Source: Alitta virens (Eukaryota; Annelida; Polychaeta; Phyllodocida; Nereididae). Taken from it: a DNA stretch of 64,000 nt. Shown here piece by piece: positions 47,161 to 59,057 of this stretch. The stretch lies in the NCBI GenBank assembly GCA_932294295.1, contig OW028576.1, forward strand, positions 24,125,227 to 24,189,226, in the 5' to 3' direction. Within the stretch, counting starts at the first letter, position 1; each line of letters opens with the position of its first letter. The notes below the pieces were generated by a model. It was not told the origin of the DNA and made no database searches. It worked only from the letters and a program-made list of their open reading frames with translations. The translations under genes and the position numbers were made by a program.

Positions 47161-50052
47161 CCAATATTTTATCCATAGGGTGGCCTTGCAGCCTTAATTG
47201 CCATAACAGGGTCTTCTGACTATATTTTTACTTACAATTGATATACCGAATTAATGTCAAATAACTTTACTGTCTGTCTGTCTTTCTGTCTGTCTGTCTG
47301 TCATAGGTATATCGCGGTTAAATAGGTCCCAGTCAAATATTGTGGCTGGTCGCGGGTGCACATTTATTTATTTAAATTCCACTGTACAAGTGTACATTAT
47401 TTCCAAAAGGACTGATATTTCTCTGTAAAAGTTTTAGTTGCTCTTCACAGATTATAAAGTACATTAAAACGCTTGGTTTGTGACATGTGGCATGCAGCTA
47501 CCAACACTTCAGAAAAGTGAATAATGATGGAAGACGGACTTTGAATCATGTACATACATTAGACTTGTATAAATTTGAATGATGGAATGACCAAGGAATG
47601 GTCCCACAGGAATACATGTCCAAAAATATAGAATGTGCCCATAACTGTTGCAGAGCTTTGATGTGATTCAAAGTTTATTGTTTAAAAATGCTTGTTGATT
47701 AGATGCAATGTAGGGTCGGAAGGACTTGCATAGCAATTCTTGGAATTTGACATTTTTGACATAGTTTTTTTCAACAAACACGTTAGCATACCTTATTTCG
47801 TCGTTATGTACAGGAGAACTGCTCTGTTTACTATTGTGTCGCACTCAGATGTGGTTGATTTATAACAATTTAAATCAATTTCTCAATGCCTCACTTTCAT
47901 TCAGACGCAGGAAATCCCCCCAGTGGCTGTCAAGCATTATCAACGAAATATGAAGTTCGAAAATGGCACAGATATTGATCGAAATTGAATGAAATCAACC
48001 ATATCTTAATAGCGCGATATGATAGAAAAAAGGTATGACTAACCCCAGAGCAGGTGCATTTCGTGTGGCAAACGTTTAAAAGCTAGTTCCCACCATCCTC
48101 GGTCCCAGTACCCTGGGAATCTACCCCTGAAGTTTCACTATTTCCCTCTTGATCTAGTTCACTGCTCAGCCAATCATACTGCTTGCTAGAGGAGGTATAA
48201 GCGCCAATTTATGTGACCTTTCCTTTGACCCCATTTGGGGTAGCCTAACAGCTTGTAAAAGGCACTGGCCTTTTGCTCTTAATTTAAACTAAAATAATGA
48301 TTTCTGATTTTAATATGTATATTGTTCGGAGCTATGGAAGTGATGGCTGCAGATGGCCATCACTGATTGCAGTCTCAACCAATTGTGTGTAGGTCATTAG
48401 GAGAGGCAGGGGATCCATCAATGTACCATGGCCAGCTGGTCAGATTGTACTCCTCTGTATGATCTTGATCCTGATGGCCGAAATGGGATCAAGGGTGATT
48501 GGATCTTCCTGGCCTAATGACTATGCAGTCTCCTGGGGTGTGGAGTTGATGAGGAGAGGAGGGGGTGGGTCTGATTGCCTGCCACCTGTCCTGTGTGACC
48601 CAGTGCACTTATGGGTAGGAATTAATGCATGAATGAGTTTGTCTATTGTATGGCATGAGAAGTGATGGATGACTGACTTTGGGTGCACAGTTGTGGGGGG
48701 TGTGCTTGGCCACAGATGAAAGGGATTGATTAGTGATTGAGATTGTTACCCCTCCATTAGGTAGGGTTCTTTGTGTGTTGAAATGATATAAATAATAAAC
48801 ATGGAAAGTTTCTGGCATCTTTGGTTTTGACCAACATGCAGAGCAGACCAGCTTGACACAACTTACTGTTTTGAATTATCATTTATGATGAGACTATGAA
48901 CCACTGGAAGGAGACATAGTATGTCACTAGCTACACTGAGGATTTTACCAGCTGTGGCCTGGCATAGTTTGAAAACCACATGTTATGACACATTACTGAG
49001 GGCCAGTGAGGGGGGTAACTTGCTATTGGCTAAGACAAAGTAGGTCATGTCATTAAGGTCATTCTAATAAATATGCAGGAGTTGACCCACATAGTGAAGC
49101 CAGTGAGGAGGATTGCCAAGGATTGGCGTGCGAGGGTGGTTCCCAAACAAGCCGAAATTCCATATTTTTTCATCTATATTGTTGTAACCCTGTCCTGTGG
49201 ACAGGGGACTTGTAGCTAGCTTGTTGATAACTTACCTGAGGTGGGATTTGTTGATGGGACAAACTGGTTTTCATGTCCTGTACAGGCAATCTTGAGTCTC
49301 ACCAGGAGATGTCGGAGAATGATTTATTGATTGGTGGCATAATAACACACCATAGCAACAATATCATGGTAAGGTCGGTGGCACTGGGAAGGAACTCAAA
49401 CCCCAGTGATCAAGATCGTTTTGTATAACGCACACTTTATTTCGTATCTTGGGCCGTTCCATGTAAGGTGGGTGTATGGGGGTGAACAGAAATTCTTCAA
49501 GTCCACTCCAAACATTTAAAACAGAACAGCTCCTAGCACATGCTGCACAGACCTGAGTCACATGAAGGACCTAACAATGACTAACCACATAATAATATGC
49601 ACATTGGTTTATCTATTTCACATTTTCATATCATGATATTCACATTGGTTCATCATAATATTAACATTGGTTCATGTATTTCGCCCACATCTTCTGCCAA
49701 GATAAGAACACTCTTCATTGGCTCTATGATCACCAGATTGCCTGTACAGATGAAATTCATGATGAAAAGTTAAGTTACTCCAGTTTGGCAAGCTACATGC
49801 TCCTCCTCTTCTTTGTTTATTAGCTCAGTAATTAGTAAAATTTGATTTTATCGACTATTCATAATTCACCATGAACATTTGCATAGACTTGTAATGGCGT
49901 GACTCATGTGGTTGGAAATGATTTGATAAACTGGTTGACCAAGAGTATGGATTCTGTGATTGTTAAAGTATGCAGTTCAATATTATATTGTATTGTTTCA
50001 ATGCTACTGCCTACCTTAAAACATGGAACCTGGGAAGAATTTTGTATTGCAA

Positions 50053-50091
<39 letters not shown>

Positions 50092-50159
50092 TGTATATCA
50101 GCCACTTGCGTTACTTGAGAGAAATACCACATTTGCAGTGTTTAGAAGATGTGTAGCCT
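47161..50159. other. Long non-coding stretch
   Basis: No exon was recognised on either strand. It contains a short (TGTC)n run at about 47270-47302, three loose copies of ACATTGGTT near 49605-49675 and an (AT)n run at about 50057-50089. Short open frames have no motifs. Confidence 0.55.
50057..50089. repeat. (AT)n microsatellite
   Basis: An uninterrupted alternating TA run of about 33 bases. Confidence 0.95.
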
Positions 50160-50345
50160 AATGACATCTGCAAATTCTATGTTGGCCAGCTCTGCTGAAG
50201 GTCCCTGGTTTGATCTCCGGCCATATTTCATGAGCTACATCCACCTGCCGATTGCATGAGACATTGGTGCTTTGTGCTCAGTGTCTATGCTGTGGTAATT
50301 AGAAAGACACCACCCAAATGAAAACGAGGCACAGAACAAGCAACA
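50160..50345 (+). mobile_element. Possible tRNA-derived SINE fragment
   Basis: GGTCCCTGGTTTGATCTCCGG resembles the B box of a RNA polymerase III promoter (GGTTCGANTCC). The upstream GGCCAGCTCTGCTGAAGG could be a degenerate tRNA arm. No A box at proper distance or terminator was established, so the call is tentative. Confidence 0.3.
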
Positions 50346-50545
50346 TCAACTGTTCACACGACAGTCTCCATATATTCAATCAAACTGTCATAGCAGAATA
50401 AGGTAACACAAAAATTATCAAACTACAACTGTATATCACAGAGAACATTTTCAACAGCAATTTTCAATGCCAGACAGCAAAAATACTGAGAAATACCGAG
50501 TTTTCAGTTAAAGTGATGGGCCTGGCCCGTTGCTAAGGACACCAT

Positions 50546-51295
50546 ATGGCTGGCAACGATATGTTAGTACAACTTTTGACAGTACTAATAAGTGAATTGA
50601 AGGAGTCAGTGACCTCTCGAATTGACCAGGTACTAGAAAAAATTGAAAAACACCAAGAAGAAAATAAAAAACTACATGACACCATACAAACATTATCCAC
50701 TGAAGTGGATAAACACACAAAAGAATTGACAGAACTGAGAAGCCAAATAACACTGACAAAATCACCTCCACATTTACAGGCTCCAGTTGTCAACAATCAA
50801 TCTCTTACCTCGCAAAATAACGTCATGCCAAGTGACAGAGAGATCAGACGAAATAACCTGATCATCACAGTAATTGAATTAGGGTCAGAAGACCCAAAAA
50901 CATTTCTTCAAGGGTTTATTGCAGCACGTTTTTCCACTCGTTCTGATGGCATTTTAGCTGTGCAGAAAATTAGGTCACCAAATGAGCCATCAATCAGCAG
51001 AGGTCAGGATGCACCAACACTGCCTACAGCAGCGCCACCACGATACCTGATTACAATGAAAGCATGCTGGGAAGCTCAACTCATATACAGTCAAAGATTG
51101 CAAGTATTACAAAACGAACAAATATACATATCTGAAGACCTAACACCTGCTGAATCAAGGCTTTTTTACAAAGCCCAACAACTCAAAAAAGCCAACATCA
51201 TCCACTCAACATGGACCAAAGAAGGACAAATTTTATTTCAGAAAACTTATACCCAGGATTCAGAGGAGCTAAAGAAGGCAACCCACTTCTTTTAA
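50546..51295 (+). CDS. ORF1 protein of the LINE
   Basis: 249 codons from the ATG at 50546. Residues about 10-75 form a coiled coil (SRIDQVLEKIEKHQEENKKL, TLSTEVDKHTKELTELRSQI). Then comes an RRM-like part beginning REIRRNNLIITVIELG and a C-terminal part with QIYISEDLTPAESRLFYKAQ, the pattern of L1/L2-type ORF1 RNA chaperones. The last 20 residues are probably in the wrong frame: a second frame opens at 51211 and runs to 51593, so a frameshift near 51230 is likely. It binds the element RNA to form the retrotransposition particle. Confidence 0.7.
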   Translation: MAGNDMLVQLLTVLISELKESVTSRIDQVLEKIEKHQEENKKLHDTIQTLSTEVDKHTKELTELRSQITLTKSPPHLQAPVVNNQSLTSQNNVMPSDREIRRNNLIITVIELGSEDPKTFLQGFIAARFSTRSDGILAVQKIRSPNEPSISRGQDAPTLPTAAPPRYLITMKACWEAQLIYSQRLQVLQNEQIYISEDLTPAESRLFYKAQQLKKANIIHSTWTKEGQILFQKTYTQDSEELKKATHFF

Positions 51296-51768
51296 CAAAC
51301 ACAAACATCAATATAGACACAACAACATCACAAATACAACCAATACATGCCCCCATTCTTTCAAAGCTGAAAAAAAACACAGAACAAACAACAGAGTGCG
51401 GCTTTAAACAGATTGAAAAAGGCATTAAAAAATTGCCCATCACAACTCCACAAAAGACTCAAGAGCCACAAGCATCAACAAGTGATTCCACTGTCAATGT
51501 CAGATTGAACAGGGTTATGATGGAAGAGAATATAACAAAGAGGATCACCAGACAGAAAATACAAGAACTTCAAAATGAGGAACAAAACTAATTTAAAGAA
51601 TAACTCAAACAATAACACACATATCACACTAAATGAAGATGTATCACTAGGTAAATTGCTAGAAGATAATGACATTAATTTTGATAATGAAACTGAAAAT
51701 GAACCTCGACTTTTTCAAAATTCACCGTATTATCACACTGATGAATTTTGCCGTTTATTAGATTCTAA

Positions 51769-52720
51769 ACAGGACCAGTCATCATTTTAAGTCTCAACTG
51801 CCAATCTTTACATGCCAAATTTGAATATTTAAGAACATACCTGGAAAGCTATAATAATTACAAAATTGGTGCAGTATGTTTGCAGGAAACATGGCTTGCA
51901 GCGGATAGTGACCTATCATTATAACAACTTGACGGATACAACTTGATTTCTGTGGGTAAGTCTTGCAGTGCACATGGAGGAGTGGCAATTTACTTGCATG
52001 AAAATTTAATTTTAAAATAATAGATCATGGTATGAGCTCTGATATATGGGATGGTCAAATTATTGAAATTTTTGAAGAAAGTGCTCTTGTAACCAACAAT
52101 AAGAAAATATTTATTTGTAATGTATATCGTCCCCCGATACAAACTACTGAAAATATCATGACCTTCAAATCTGAAATGATTAGTCTCTTTCAGAAATTCA
52201 GAAACCAAAACAACGTAATTTTTACAGGGATTTCAACCTCAACTTGTTAAAGTATAAAGAAAATAACTCGGTCAATGACTTCCAGGAGTGTATTATTTCA
52301 CATGGATATATACCTAAAATTACACTACCAACTCGATTAACACAGAAAACAGGCACACTAATAGATAATTTGTTTGTCAAAATTTCAAATGATCTAACTG
52401 CAGTAAAAACTGGAATATTGATCAACAACATATCAGACCATCTTCCATACTTCATATGTTGAGAAAATTTCCACAAAATTAAACAAAACACCAGATATGT
52501 GAAAATATTTCCCAATTACAATATTGCCTTATCAAATTTTCAAGAAGAATTACAAAATACAGAAATCACCGCCAAACTAAATGAAATATGCCTTGACAAC
52601 AAAAACGTCAATGGCTGTTATAATGAATTTAACAATCTTTTAGTTTCACTTACAAATAAACATTTCAAAGCAAAAACAGTTAAATACATAAATACAAACA
52701 TAAAAAATGCAAATGGATGA
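51769..52720 (+). pseudogene. Endonuclease region of LINE ORF2, heavily broken
   Basis: APE-type endonuclease motifs can be read across three frames. ILSLNCQSLHAKFEYL and AVCLQETWL (catalytic Glu) lie in the first, which has TAA at 51922-51924. GGVAIYLHENLILK follows and stops near 52018. IFICNVYRPPIQT is in the next frame, then a one-base shift inside the TGDFN block (VIFTG / DFNLNLLKY). NISDHLPYF, the SDH motif, is in the third frame. Another shift precedes the RT frame at about 52705. Target-site cleavage by this copy is therefore impossible. Confidence 0.78.
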
Positions 52721-54753
52721 CAAATGGCATTCTCAAATCTATCCGATATAGAGATAAATTATATGCCAAACTTAAATCTACAAGTATAAATGATAGTCAA
52801 TACTTAGGATATCTCACTAACTTCAAAACCTATAACAGGATATTAAAAAATACTCTCTGTCAAGCCAAGATTCTTTACTTCCAGAATCAATTTCAAAGAT
52901 TTAAATCTGATATGAGGAACACCTGGTCAACAATAAATGAAATCTTAAATAAGAATGAAGTGAAACAAGCTTTTCCTAGCTATTTCATACATAATGGCAA
53001 ACGTCTTGATAACCCTCAAGTTATTGCAGATGAATTTAACAAATACTTTACAGATGTAGGTCCGACACTTGCTTCTAAAATAGATTTCCCCGAAGAAGAT
53101 TATTTGCAGAATACTGTTCAAGATCATTTTAAATTTAGATCAGTTACCATTGAAACTGTTATTAAAACAATAGAAAGCCTAAGACCTAAAGCAAGCAAAG
53201 GTGCAGACAACATCAGCAATAAAATACTTAAATACATAAAATATGAAATTGCTAGTATATTATCAAAATTTATGAATATGATATTTGAACAGGGTATCTT
53301 TCCAGATATACTAAAGATAGCAAAGGTGATACCCATTCACAAAAAGAATGACAATCATTGCTTTGAAAATTATCGTCCAATTTCTATATTGCCTAGTGTG
53401 TCGAAGGTCTTTGAGAGAATAATACATGACCAAATCTATCAATACTTTACTACTTCAAAATTATTTTATACCAGCCAATATGGATTTCGTACCTTACACT
53501 CAACAGAATTTGCAACTCTTGAACTGCTGGATAGAATTATTTTAGAGATGGATAAAAACAAACAGCCTATAAATATATACATGGATCTTTCAAAGGCTTT
53601 TGACACATTAGATCATACCATATTGTTAAAAAAACTAAAACACTATCATAATGGCATTAGAGACAAATCCCTAGATCTACTAACAAGCTATTTAAATAAC
53701 AGGATTCAATATGTAAATTATGGCGATATCTCTTCTAATCTTTTGATAATTAAATGTGGCGTACCGCAGGGCTCCATACTTGGGCCCTTGCTTTTCATTA
53801 TCTATGTAAACGACATAGTTAATGCAACTCAAAAATTTAGACCTTTACTGTATGCAGACGACAATACACTTTTCACAAATATAAATTCGGACTTTACAAA
53901 TGATCCTGAAATATTGAATAATGAATTACAATCAATATCTGACTGGTTAAAAGTAAACAAACTCTCTTTCAATGTAGAAAAAACAAAAGCAATACTATTC
54001 CATACACCACAAAAGAAAATACAGCATCCAGAATTATTCATAAATGGCATGAAGATAGAATTTGTTGATAGATTTAACTTTTTGGGTATAGTTATAGATA
54101 AACATTTGAAATGGACTCATCACATTGAAGCTATATCCAAGAAAATATCTAGAACCCTGGGAATCATGACAAAGATAAAACAACAACTTCCTTTGAACGC
54201 ACTTCTTAATATATACAATGCCTTAATACTTCCCCATCTAAATTATGGATTAATGATATGGGGCTGGAAATCTAAGAAATTAACATCTCTCCAGAAAAGA
54301 GCCGTGCGTATCATCAATAAGAGCCATTACAGAGCCCATACCACTGAGCTTTTTCGAAAATTAAATATGTTAAAAGTTAAAAATCTATGTTCACTGCAGG
54401 ACTATAAATTTTGCTTTAAATTTGAAAACTCATTGCTACCTCATTACTTCACCAATGAAATGAAAAAAAATCTAGAAAATAAAACCCACAGATATGTAAC
54501 TAGACATATCAACAATATAAAGCTACCCGCTGTGAGACATGAATTTGCCAGACTCAGTATATCCTATATCTGTCCTAAAACGTTAAACAATATGCCAAGT
54601 ATTTTTAAAGAAAAAATAAACACACATAGCTTCCACGGTTTTAAATTATATGTGAAAAAGAAGACAGTTGAGGCTTATATTGATGATTGCAATATACCAA
54701 ATTGTTACTCATGCCAAATTAATAGGCCTACAAATCAAAATTGCTTGTCATAA
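52717..54753 (+). CDS. Reverse transcriptase part of LINE ORF2
   Basis: A 678-codon frame without interruption. Motifs in order: ENYRPISILPSVSKVFERII, YGFRTLHSTEFATLELLDRI, IYMDLSKAFDTLDHTILLKK (catalytic Asp), KCGVPQGSILGPLLFIIYVN, LLYADDNTLF (YADD) and FNFLGIVIDKHLKW. The C-terminal domain contains the Cys/His stretch CNIPNCYSCQ near the end. It copies element RNA at a nicked target. The true ORF2 start is upstream in the broken endonuclease region, so the ATG at 52717 is not the native start. Confidence 0.85.
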   Translation: MTNGILKSIRYRDKLYAKLKSTSINDSQYLGYLTNFKTYNRILKNTLCQAKILYFQNQFQRFKSDMRNTWSTINEILNKNEVKQAFPSYFIHNGKRLDNPQVIADEFNKYFTDVGPTLASKIDFPEEDYLQNTVQDHFKFRSVTIETVIKTIESLRPKASKGADNISNKILKYIKYEIASILSKFMNMIFEQGIFPDILKIAKVIPIHKKNDNHCFENYRPISILPSVSKVFERIIHDQIYQYFTTSKLFYTSQYGFRTLHSTEFATLELLDRIILEMDKNKQPINIYMDLSKAFDTLDHTILLKKLKHYHNGIRDKSLDLLTSYLNNRIQYVNYGDISSNLLIIKCGVPQGSILGPLLFIIYVNDIVNATQKFRPLLYADDNTLFTNINSDFTNDPEILNNELQSISDWLKVNKLSFNVEKTKAILFHTPQKKIQHPELFINGMKIEFVDRFNFLGIVIDKHLKWTHHIEAISKKISRTLGIMTKIKQQLPLNALLNIYNALILPHLNYGLMIWGWKSKKLTSLQKRAVRIINKSHYRAHTTELFRKLNMLKVKNLCSLQDYKFCFKFENSLLPHYFTNEMKKNLENKTHRYVTRHINNIKLPAVRHEFARLSISYICPKTLNNMPSIFKEKINTHSFHGFKLYVKKKTVEAYIDDCNIPNCYSCQINRPTNQNCLS

Positions 54754-55020
54754 TCTTCTACTCTTACGCAAATTGCCTTTTATTACATTAAATTTGTAAC
54801 TGTATACTCTTCCCTAAAGCAGCATGTCATTAAGCCTTTGGGAAGAGTAGCTTTATTCAATAAATCAACAATTCAATTCATGGGGTAGATGTGTAACAGG
54901 GTGTGGACTCCAATCCTTATCTTTTATTATGTCTGCCTGGGGAAGCTGGTCATAATAGCCTGCAGCATTGAGCCGTAGACGTAGTATTTTCGTATTTGCT
55001 GTCTTTGCATATTTTCAGTG

Positions 55021-57055
55021 ATGCTGCAATGGGTGGGAGTGGCTGCTTTACTTGCAACCTGGACGGCTGTACACACATACCTGGGCAGCGTTCATTCCAA
55101 ACTTGATACAGAATGCACATGTTGAATCATCACATTGATGTATGTAGTTATTGTCATCATTTCCTCAGCTGGTACAGTCTATTATGAGTGCAATGAAATT
55201 CTAATACCAATTATTGCGCTGTGATTTGTCTTTGTAATAACAGAAATATTCCCTTTTAATACTATGCCAGAGAGATACATTTCCTTGTATCACTATGCCA
55301 GAAAGATGCATGTTTGCAATATATTAAGTATTGTGTGGAGCATACAGTACACAACTGAATTTTTATTTGAGATGTGGCAAGCTGTTTAATTTGTGCTTTC
55401 AACTGCTTTGCAAAAACACCTTTTTACATGTCAGTAAATGACAGATTTTTTTTTTAAATATATATCAAACGTATATGGTTTTCTTTTGAAAACTCATGAT
55501 GGAAACCTTAAATTAGAACCATAATGGAAACTTAAATTTGAGATACATTTATACTTTCATCTTAACCTAGTGTATTGTACACCTTGTTCGTTAGTTTTGA
55601 GATTGGACCATGTGACCATGAAGTTGCCGATTGTTCAGAATGTATTTTCTTAGAAAGGTGTTAGAATTTGGATAGTTGCAGAACTTTATTATTGTATTTG
55701 TGTTCATTGCAGGTCAGCCTAATACCCCTTTTGCCACATTTGTCTGAGTCCTGTCTCTTTCATATGTCCTATTCGATTTCTGTTGGGCAATCGCAATAGG
55801 CAGTGAAGGTAAGTGATCATTTATATATTTTTGAAAATATCACACATTTGCATTTAGTCTTTAGGGCGACATTGAAATTTGCCACGACACGAGATTCACC
55901 ACCCCCCTAAAACATAATTATACACCTTACAAGTTCATGATTTGTTACAAAACTAAATGTTTATATCATTGGCAGTATTCTATAAATCTGACAGCCATCT
56001 AATTGTGTTAATTGCATTCTATTTAAGTGGCAAATTTTAATGTCATTGCAAAAATCAATGTTGACAAGTGTACTGCTGGCTGGTTAATCTTATTGATTGC
56101 TTACTATTACATGTATCCTCTGTCTGTTCAGTCATTGAGACTCCCAATTTCTTTGGATTTATTGGCAACTATAAGGCCTTGAAAGACAAATAGACCATTA
56201 TTCTTATGCCTACCAGCTCCGATAACCGAATTTCATATCATCAGGGTTGTTAGATTATTGTTTGCCTGTGTCATCGAAATTCGCACTCCAAATAAACTAT
56301 CACAAAAACGCTTCTAAGATGCTGAAGTACATAAATATTGTCAATGACATGAACACTTAGTATCATGACAAATCGCGACATTGCAAGTTGTTTAATTGTG
56401 TTTGTTGGGTGGAAAATTTCCACAACCTGCCCAATCTCGATGAACATTGGGAAAGAAATGTGTTGTATTTCCGAAAATATTTAATGTATATAATTTTTAT
56501 TGACAGTGTTATGTCAAATATGACATATTTGTCACAATAAAATGTTTACAATGAAAATTATTTCACAGTTATGTTCATAAAAGTAAGTCGCTGCAGCAGC
56601 TGGCAGATAATGTTGGCGCACTTTTGACATCATGTCAATCAAGCAGTCACAATGGTACGCTGGGCAGAGTATAATTTTATCATGATGGTTCTTTATTTCA
56701 GGTCTGGTAATGTTGACACACCATGTCTTGTGCATCATTATATTATTTGCAGCATTGGCCAAGGGAACCTGTGCTTCTGAAGTGAGAACAATATTGATCC
56801 TGGCTGAATTGTCAAACCCGTATTTACAATACCGCTATTTTGTTCGACAAACAACTAGAAACATACGTGGCGTGGCGCTCTACATTTGTTAATCTCCTTT
56901 TTGTGTTGATGTATTTTATTTGCCGTATGGTTCTTATGCCTCATGCATTGTGGTTGTACGTGCACAATCCCATTTCTGACAATCTCGTATCGACAATTGG
57001 AGTGACGTTATATTGCATCAGTTGGATTTGGTGGTTGGATTATGTCATTCTCTAA
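55021..57055 (+). pseudogene. TLCD5/TMEM136-like TLC-domain protein, pseudogene of three exons
   Basis: Exon 1 begins at 55021 (MLQWVGVAALLATWTAVHTY) and continues through TGA at 55123-55125 (position of an Arg in homologues) into IITLMYVVIVIISSAGTVYY. Exon 2 is 55713-55808: GQPNTPFATFV, TGA at 55745-55747, VLSLSYVLFDFCWAIAIGSE, with a good GTAAGT donor. Exon 3 is 56702-57055: GLVMLTHHVLCIIILFAALA, ILAELSNPYLQYRYFVRQTT, then a frameshift between about 56850 and 56890 into VNLLFVLMYFICRMVLMPHA and a stop at 57053-57055. HH and NPxLQxRxF are TLC-family hallmarks of this membrane protein. Two stops and a frameshift argue for a pseudogene. The assignment comes from motif recall. Confidence 0.7.
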
Positions 57056-57353
57056 CAACAACATTAAGAAAGACACTGGCCTTTTTATCATCTTACAAAT
57101 ACATTTAAATTTATTGTAAACACATTTGTATTTGCTGTAAGTGTATAAATTGATAGCCCAGACGCTGTTTTAATATGACATTACATGGTTCTTGTTGCGA
57201 TTTTTCTTTTTGTAAATGGATAAAATTTTGCGTTTTCAAGTAAAAATATCAGAATGATTTAAAATGTATATGTGTACTTATTATATTTTGATTGTGGTGT
57301 ACTGAAGTGAAATAGTTCTCAATATGAGCATTTGTTTTTCTTTGACTTTGACT

Positions 57354-57563
57354 GAGCATAGATCTCACATAGCCGTAAAGGTTGTATTATCTGCCAAATA
57401 TCTGTCGCATAACCAAACCCTTACGTAGCCGTCCATCAACACCTAGCCACGCCCCTTTGTCACACCTTGTTTTGTTGAGAATCCTTGGCCATTCCATCCA
57501 TTTTGGGTCTACGTATAAACCATGGATTTTCCGTCACTTTACGGCTGTGTGAGATCTATGCTT
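57354..57563. mobile_element. MITE with 25-bp inverted ends
   Basis: GCATAGATCTCACATAGCCG plus TAAAG at 57356-57380 is repeated inverted at 57537-57561 (CTTTACGGCTGTGTGAGATC plus TATGC) with a single difference. About 210 bp in all, no ORF. A clear target duplication was not seen. Confidence 0.75.
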
Positions 57564-58208
57564 AAGAGTCTTCTGTTGTTATTAAATCTTCTGTGGCATA
57601 GAAGTCTTTGCATTATAAGAAAGCTTTACTCTCAGTAATTTGTTTTGCAATGACTGCAAGTGTATTTCTTAGTCTTTATATCCTGTTGTATTCATCATTT
57701 TATTTTGCTCATATCTGGAGAATATTATTTGAATTTCTTAAAACTGATTATTCATTGTGTAATGATTCCAATCATTTGTGATTTTGTTGTCGGGTTTTGG
57801 TGCTGCATGCTGCAGACAATCAAGACAAACACTCATGGCTGCCAACTTAGTTTTATTGAATAAAACTAGAGGGCGTCCTTATTTGACCTAAGCGCCACAT
57901 GTGGTAAATAACTGAATTACATATACTACAGTCATCATGATAGCTCATCTTGGATAAATTGTGTGCAACATATCAAATAAAGACATCACAATCAAAATTC
58001 AAACTAGGATACAATATTGTATAATGCACAAATCATAAACATCAGAATGAAAATTAGCATTTTGGTTGCAATGCTTCTCAATATACAAAATATGAACTTC
58101 AGAGTGAAAGTTCTCATCTATACAGCTTTCTTGAATAACATATAAAGGATATACAAACTAACATACATTTAGAGATATTTGTAAAAATATAATTATAATG
58201 AAAATTAA

Positions 58209-58643
58209 CATATTAATGTGTACGATAGCATACATTCCCTTATTCTATAAGCTTGAATACTGCATAATCACAATATACAAGACAACTAAAATGGATATAA
58301 TAAAAGTTATGAAAATCATGTATCTGTATTTTCAAATGATTATTATTCCAGTATAGATATATATAGCTTTTACTGACACTTTTCATATAAGAACATATAC
58401 ATATATCTATAGCTCTACTCACTGAGTCTATCTAAAACTACACCTACACCTACTATAGAAATACAGGACAATAATATAATAATGATGACATATTAATGGA
58501 TACCATAGTCTACATTTCCTTATTCTATAAGCTTAAATTCTGCATCATAACAATTTACCATTTGCACAGTATACACGACAACTAAAAGGGATATAATACA
58601 AGTTATCAATATCATGTATCTACATTTTCAAATGATCATGATT
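58209..58643. repeat. Local direct duplication with 280-bp offset
   Basis: ACATATTAATG at 58209 and 58489 opens two similar blocks. Both contain TTATTCTATAAGCTT, GACAACTAAAA, GGATATAATA and TCATGTATCT in the same order. The copies have diverged by substitutions and small indels. Confidence 0.75.
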
Positions 58644-58884
58644 ATTTAGTATTGAAATATAAGACTAACATTGATAAAATACTGGAAGCAAATAAGTAAA
58701 TATCATATATTCTATGGGCCCGTTGCCCATGCATGGGATCCATTATGTCATTATACACATAAAAGCGTATATGTCATATATATATTAGTCGTGAGTAATG
58801 AATTTCTTTCAAGTGAAACGCAGCAGTACGACCTTCAATGCAGTGACCTCTTTTTTTAAACAATTAATGAAAATGAACTGAATA

Positions 58885-59010
58885 AGAAACAATATGCCAT
58901 TAAAAAATCCAGCAATAATTAGTTGGTAGTTGGTTTAGTAAAGAACATGCCAAAATTCTCATTAAATAATACAGTGTAAAAGAAAAGATATATCTAAATT
59001 GTTGTTTTTT
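58885..59010 (-). pseudogene. Decayed duplicate of the last XKR exon
   Basis: On minus the translation RYIFSFTLYYLMRILACSLL, followed after a gap by NYCWIFNGILF, parallels LRYAFFYTLMYIENVGMLLV and CGFFIGILC in the neighbouring XKR exon (59058-59683). The DNA also matches around GTGTAAAAGAAA. It lacks the middle part, lies immediately downstream of the XKR stop, and has no splice site or continuation. Confidence 0.55.
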
Positions 59011-59057
59011 CCATGATGTCAACCAAAACAACAAACACAACCTTTTCCACATTATTT

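Larger units (their letters stand above)
50500..54890 (+). mobile_element. CR1/L2-like non-LTR retrotransposon
   Basis: About 4.4 kb with ORF1 (coiled coil and RNA-binding type), an apurinic-type endonuclease region and a reverse transcriptase, with no LTRs. The 3' end TTATTCAATAAATCAACAATTC near 54855-54880 is a short repeat tail as in CR1/L2 rather than a poly(A). The RT sequence (NYRPISILPSVSKVFERI, GVPQGSILGPLLF) fits the L2/CR1 group of the Jockey superfamily. The exact ends and target duplication were not found. Confidence 0.8.
57056..58889. other. Non-coding interval between the TLC pseudogene and the XKR gene
   Basis: Contains an inverted-repeat element (57354-57563) and a local tandem duplication (58209-58345 / 58489-58643). 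No exon recognised. Confidence 0.55.

Noticed and set aside
50508..50796. Two overlapping 87-codon minus frames rich in hydrophobic residues
   Set aside because: Antisense of the Lys/Glu-rich coiled coil of LINE ORF1, which makes Phe/Leu-rich shadows.
16650..55747. TGA codons inside several genes as possible selenocysteine or recoding
   Set aside because: They replace Trp or Arg, co-occur with frameshifts and dead splice sites, and are absent from intact gene C.
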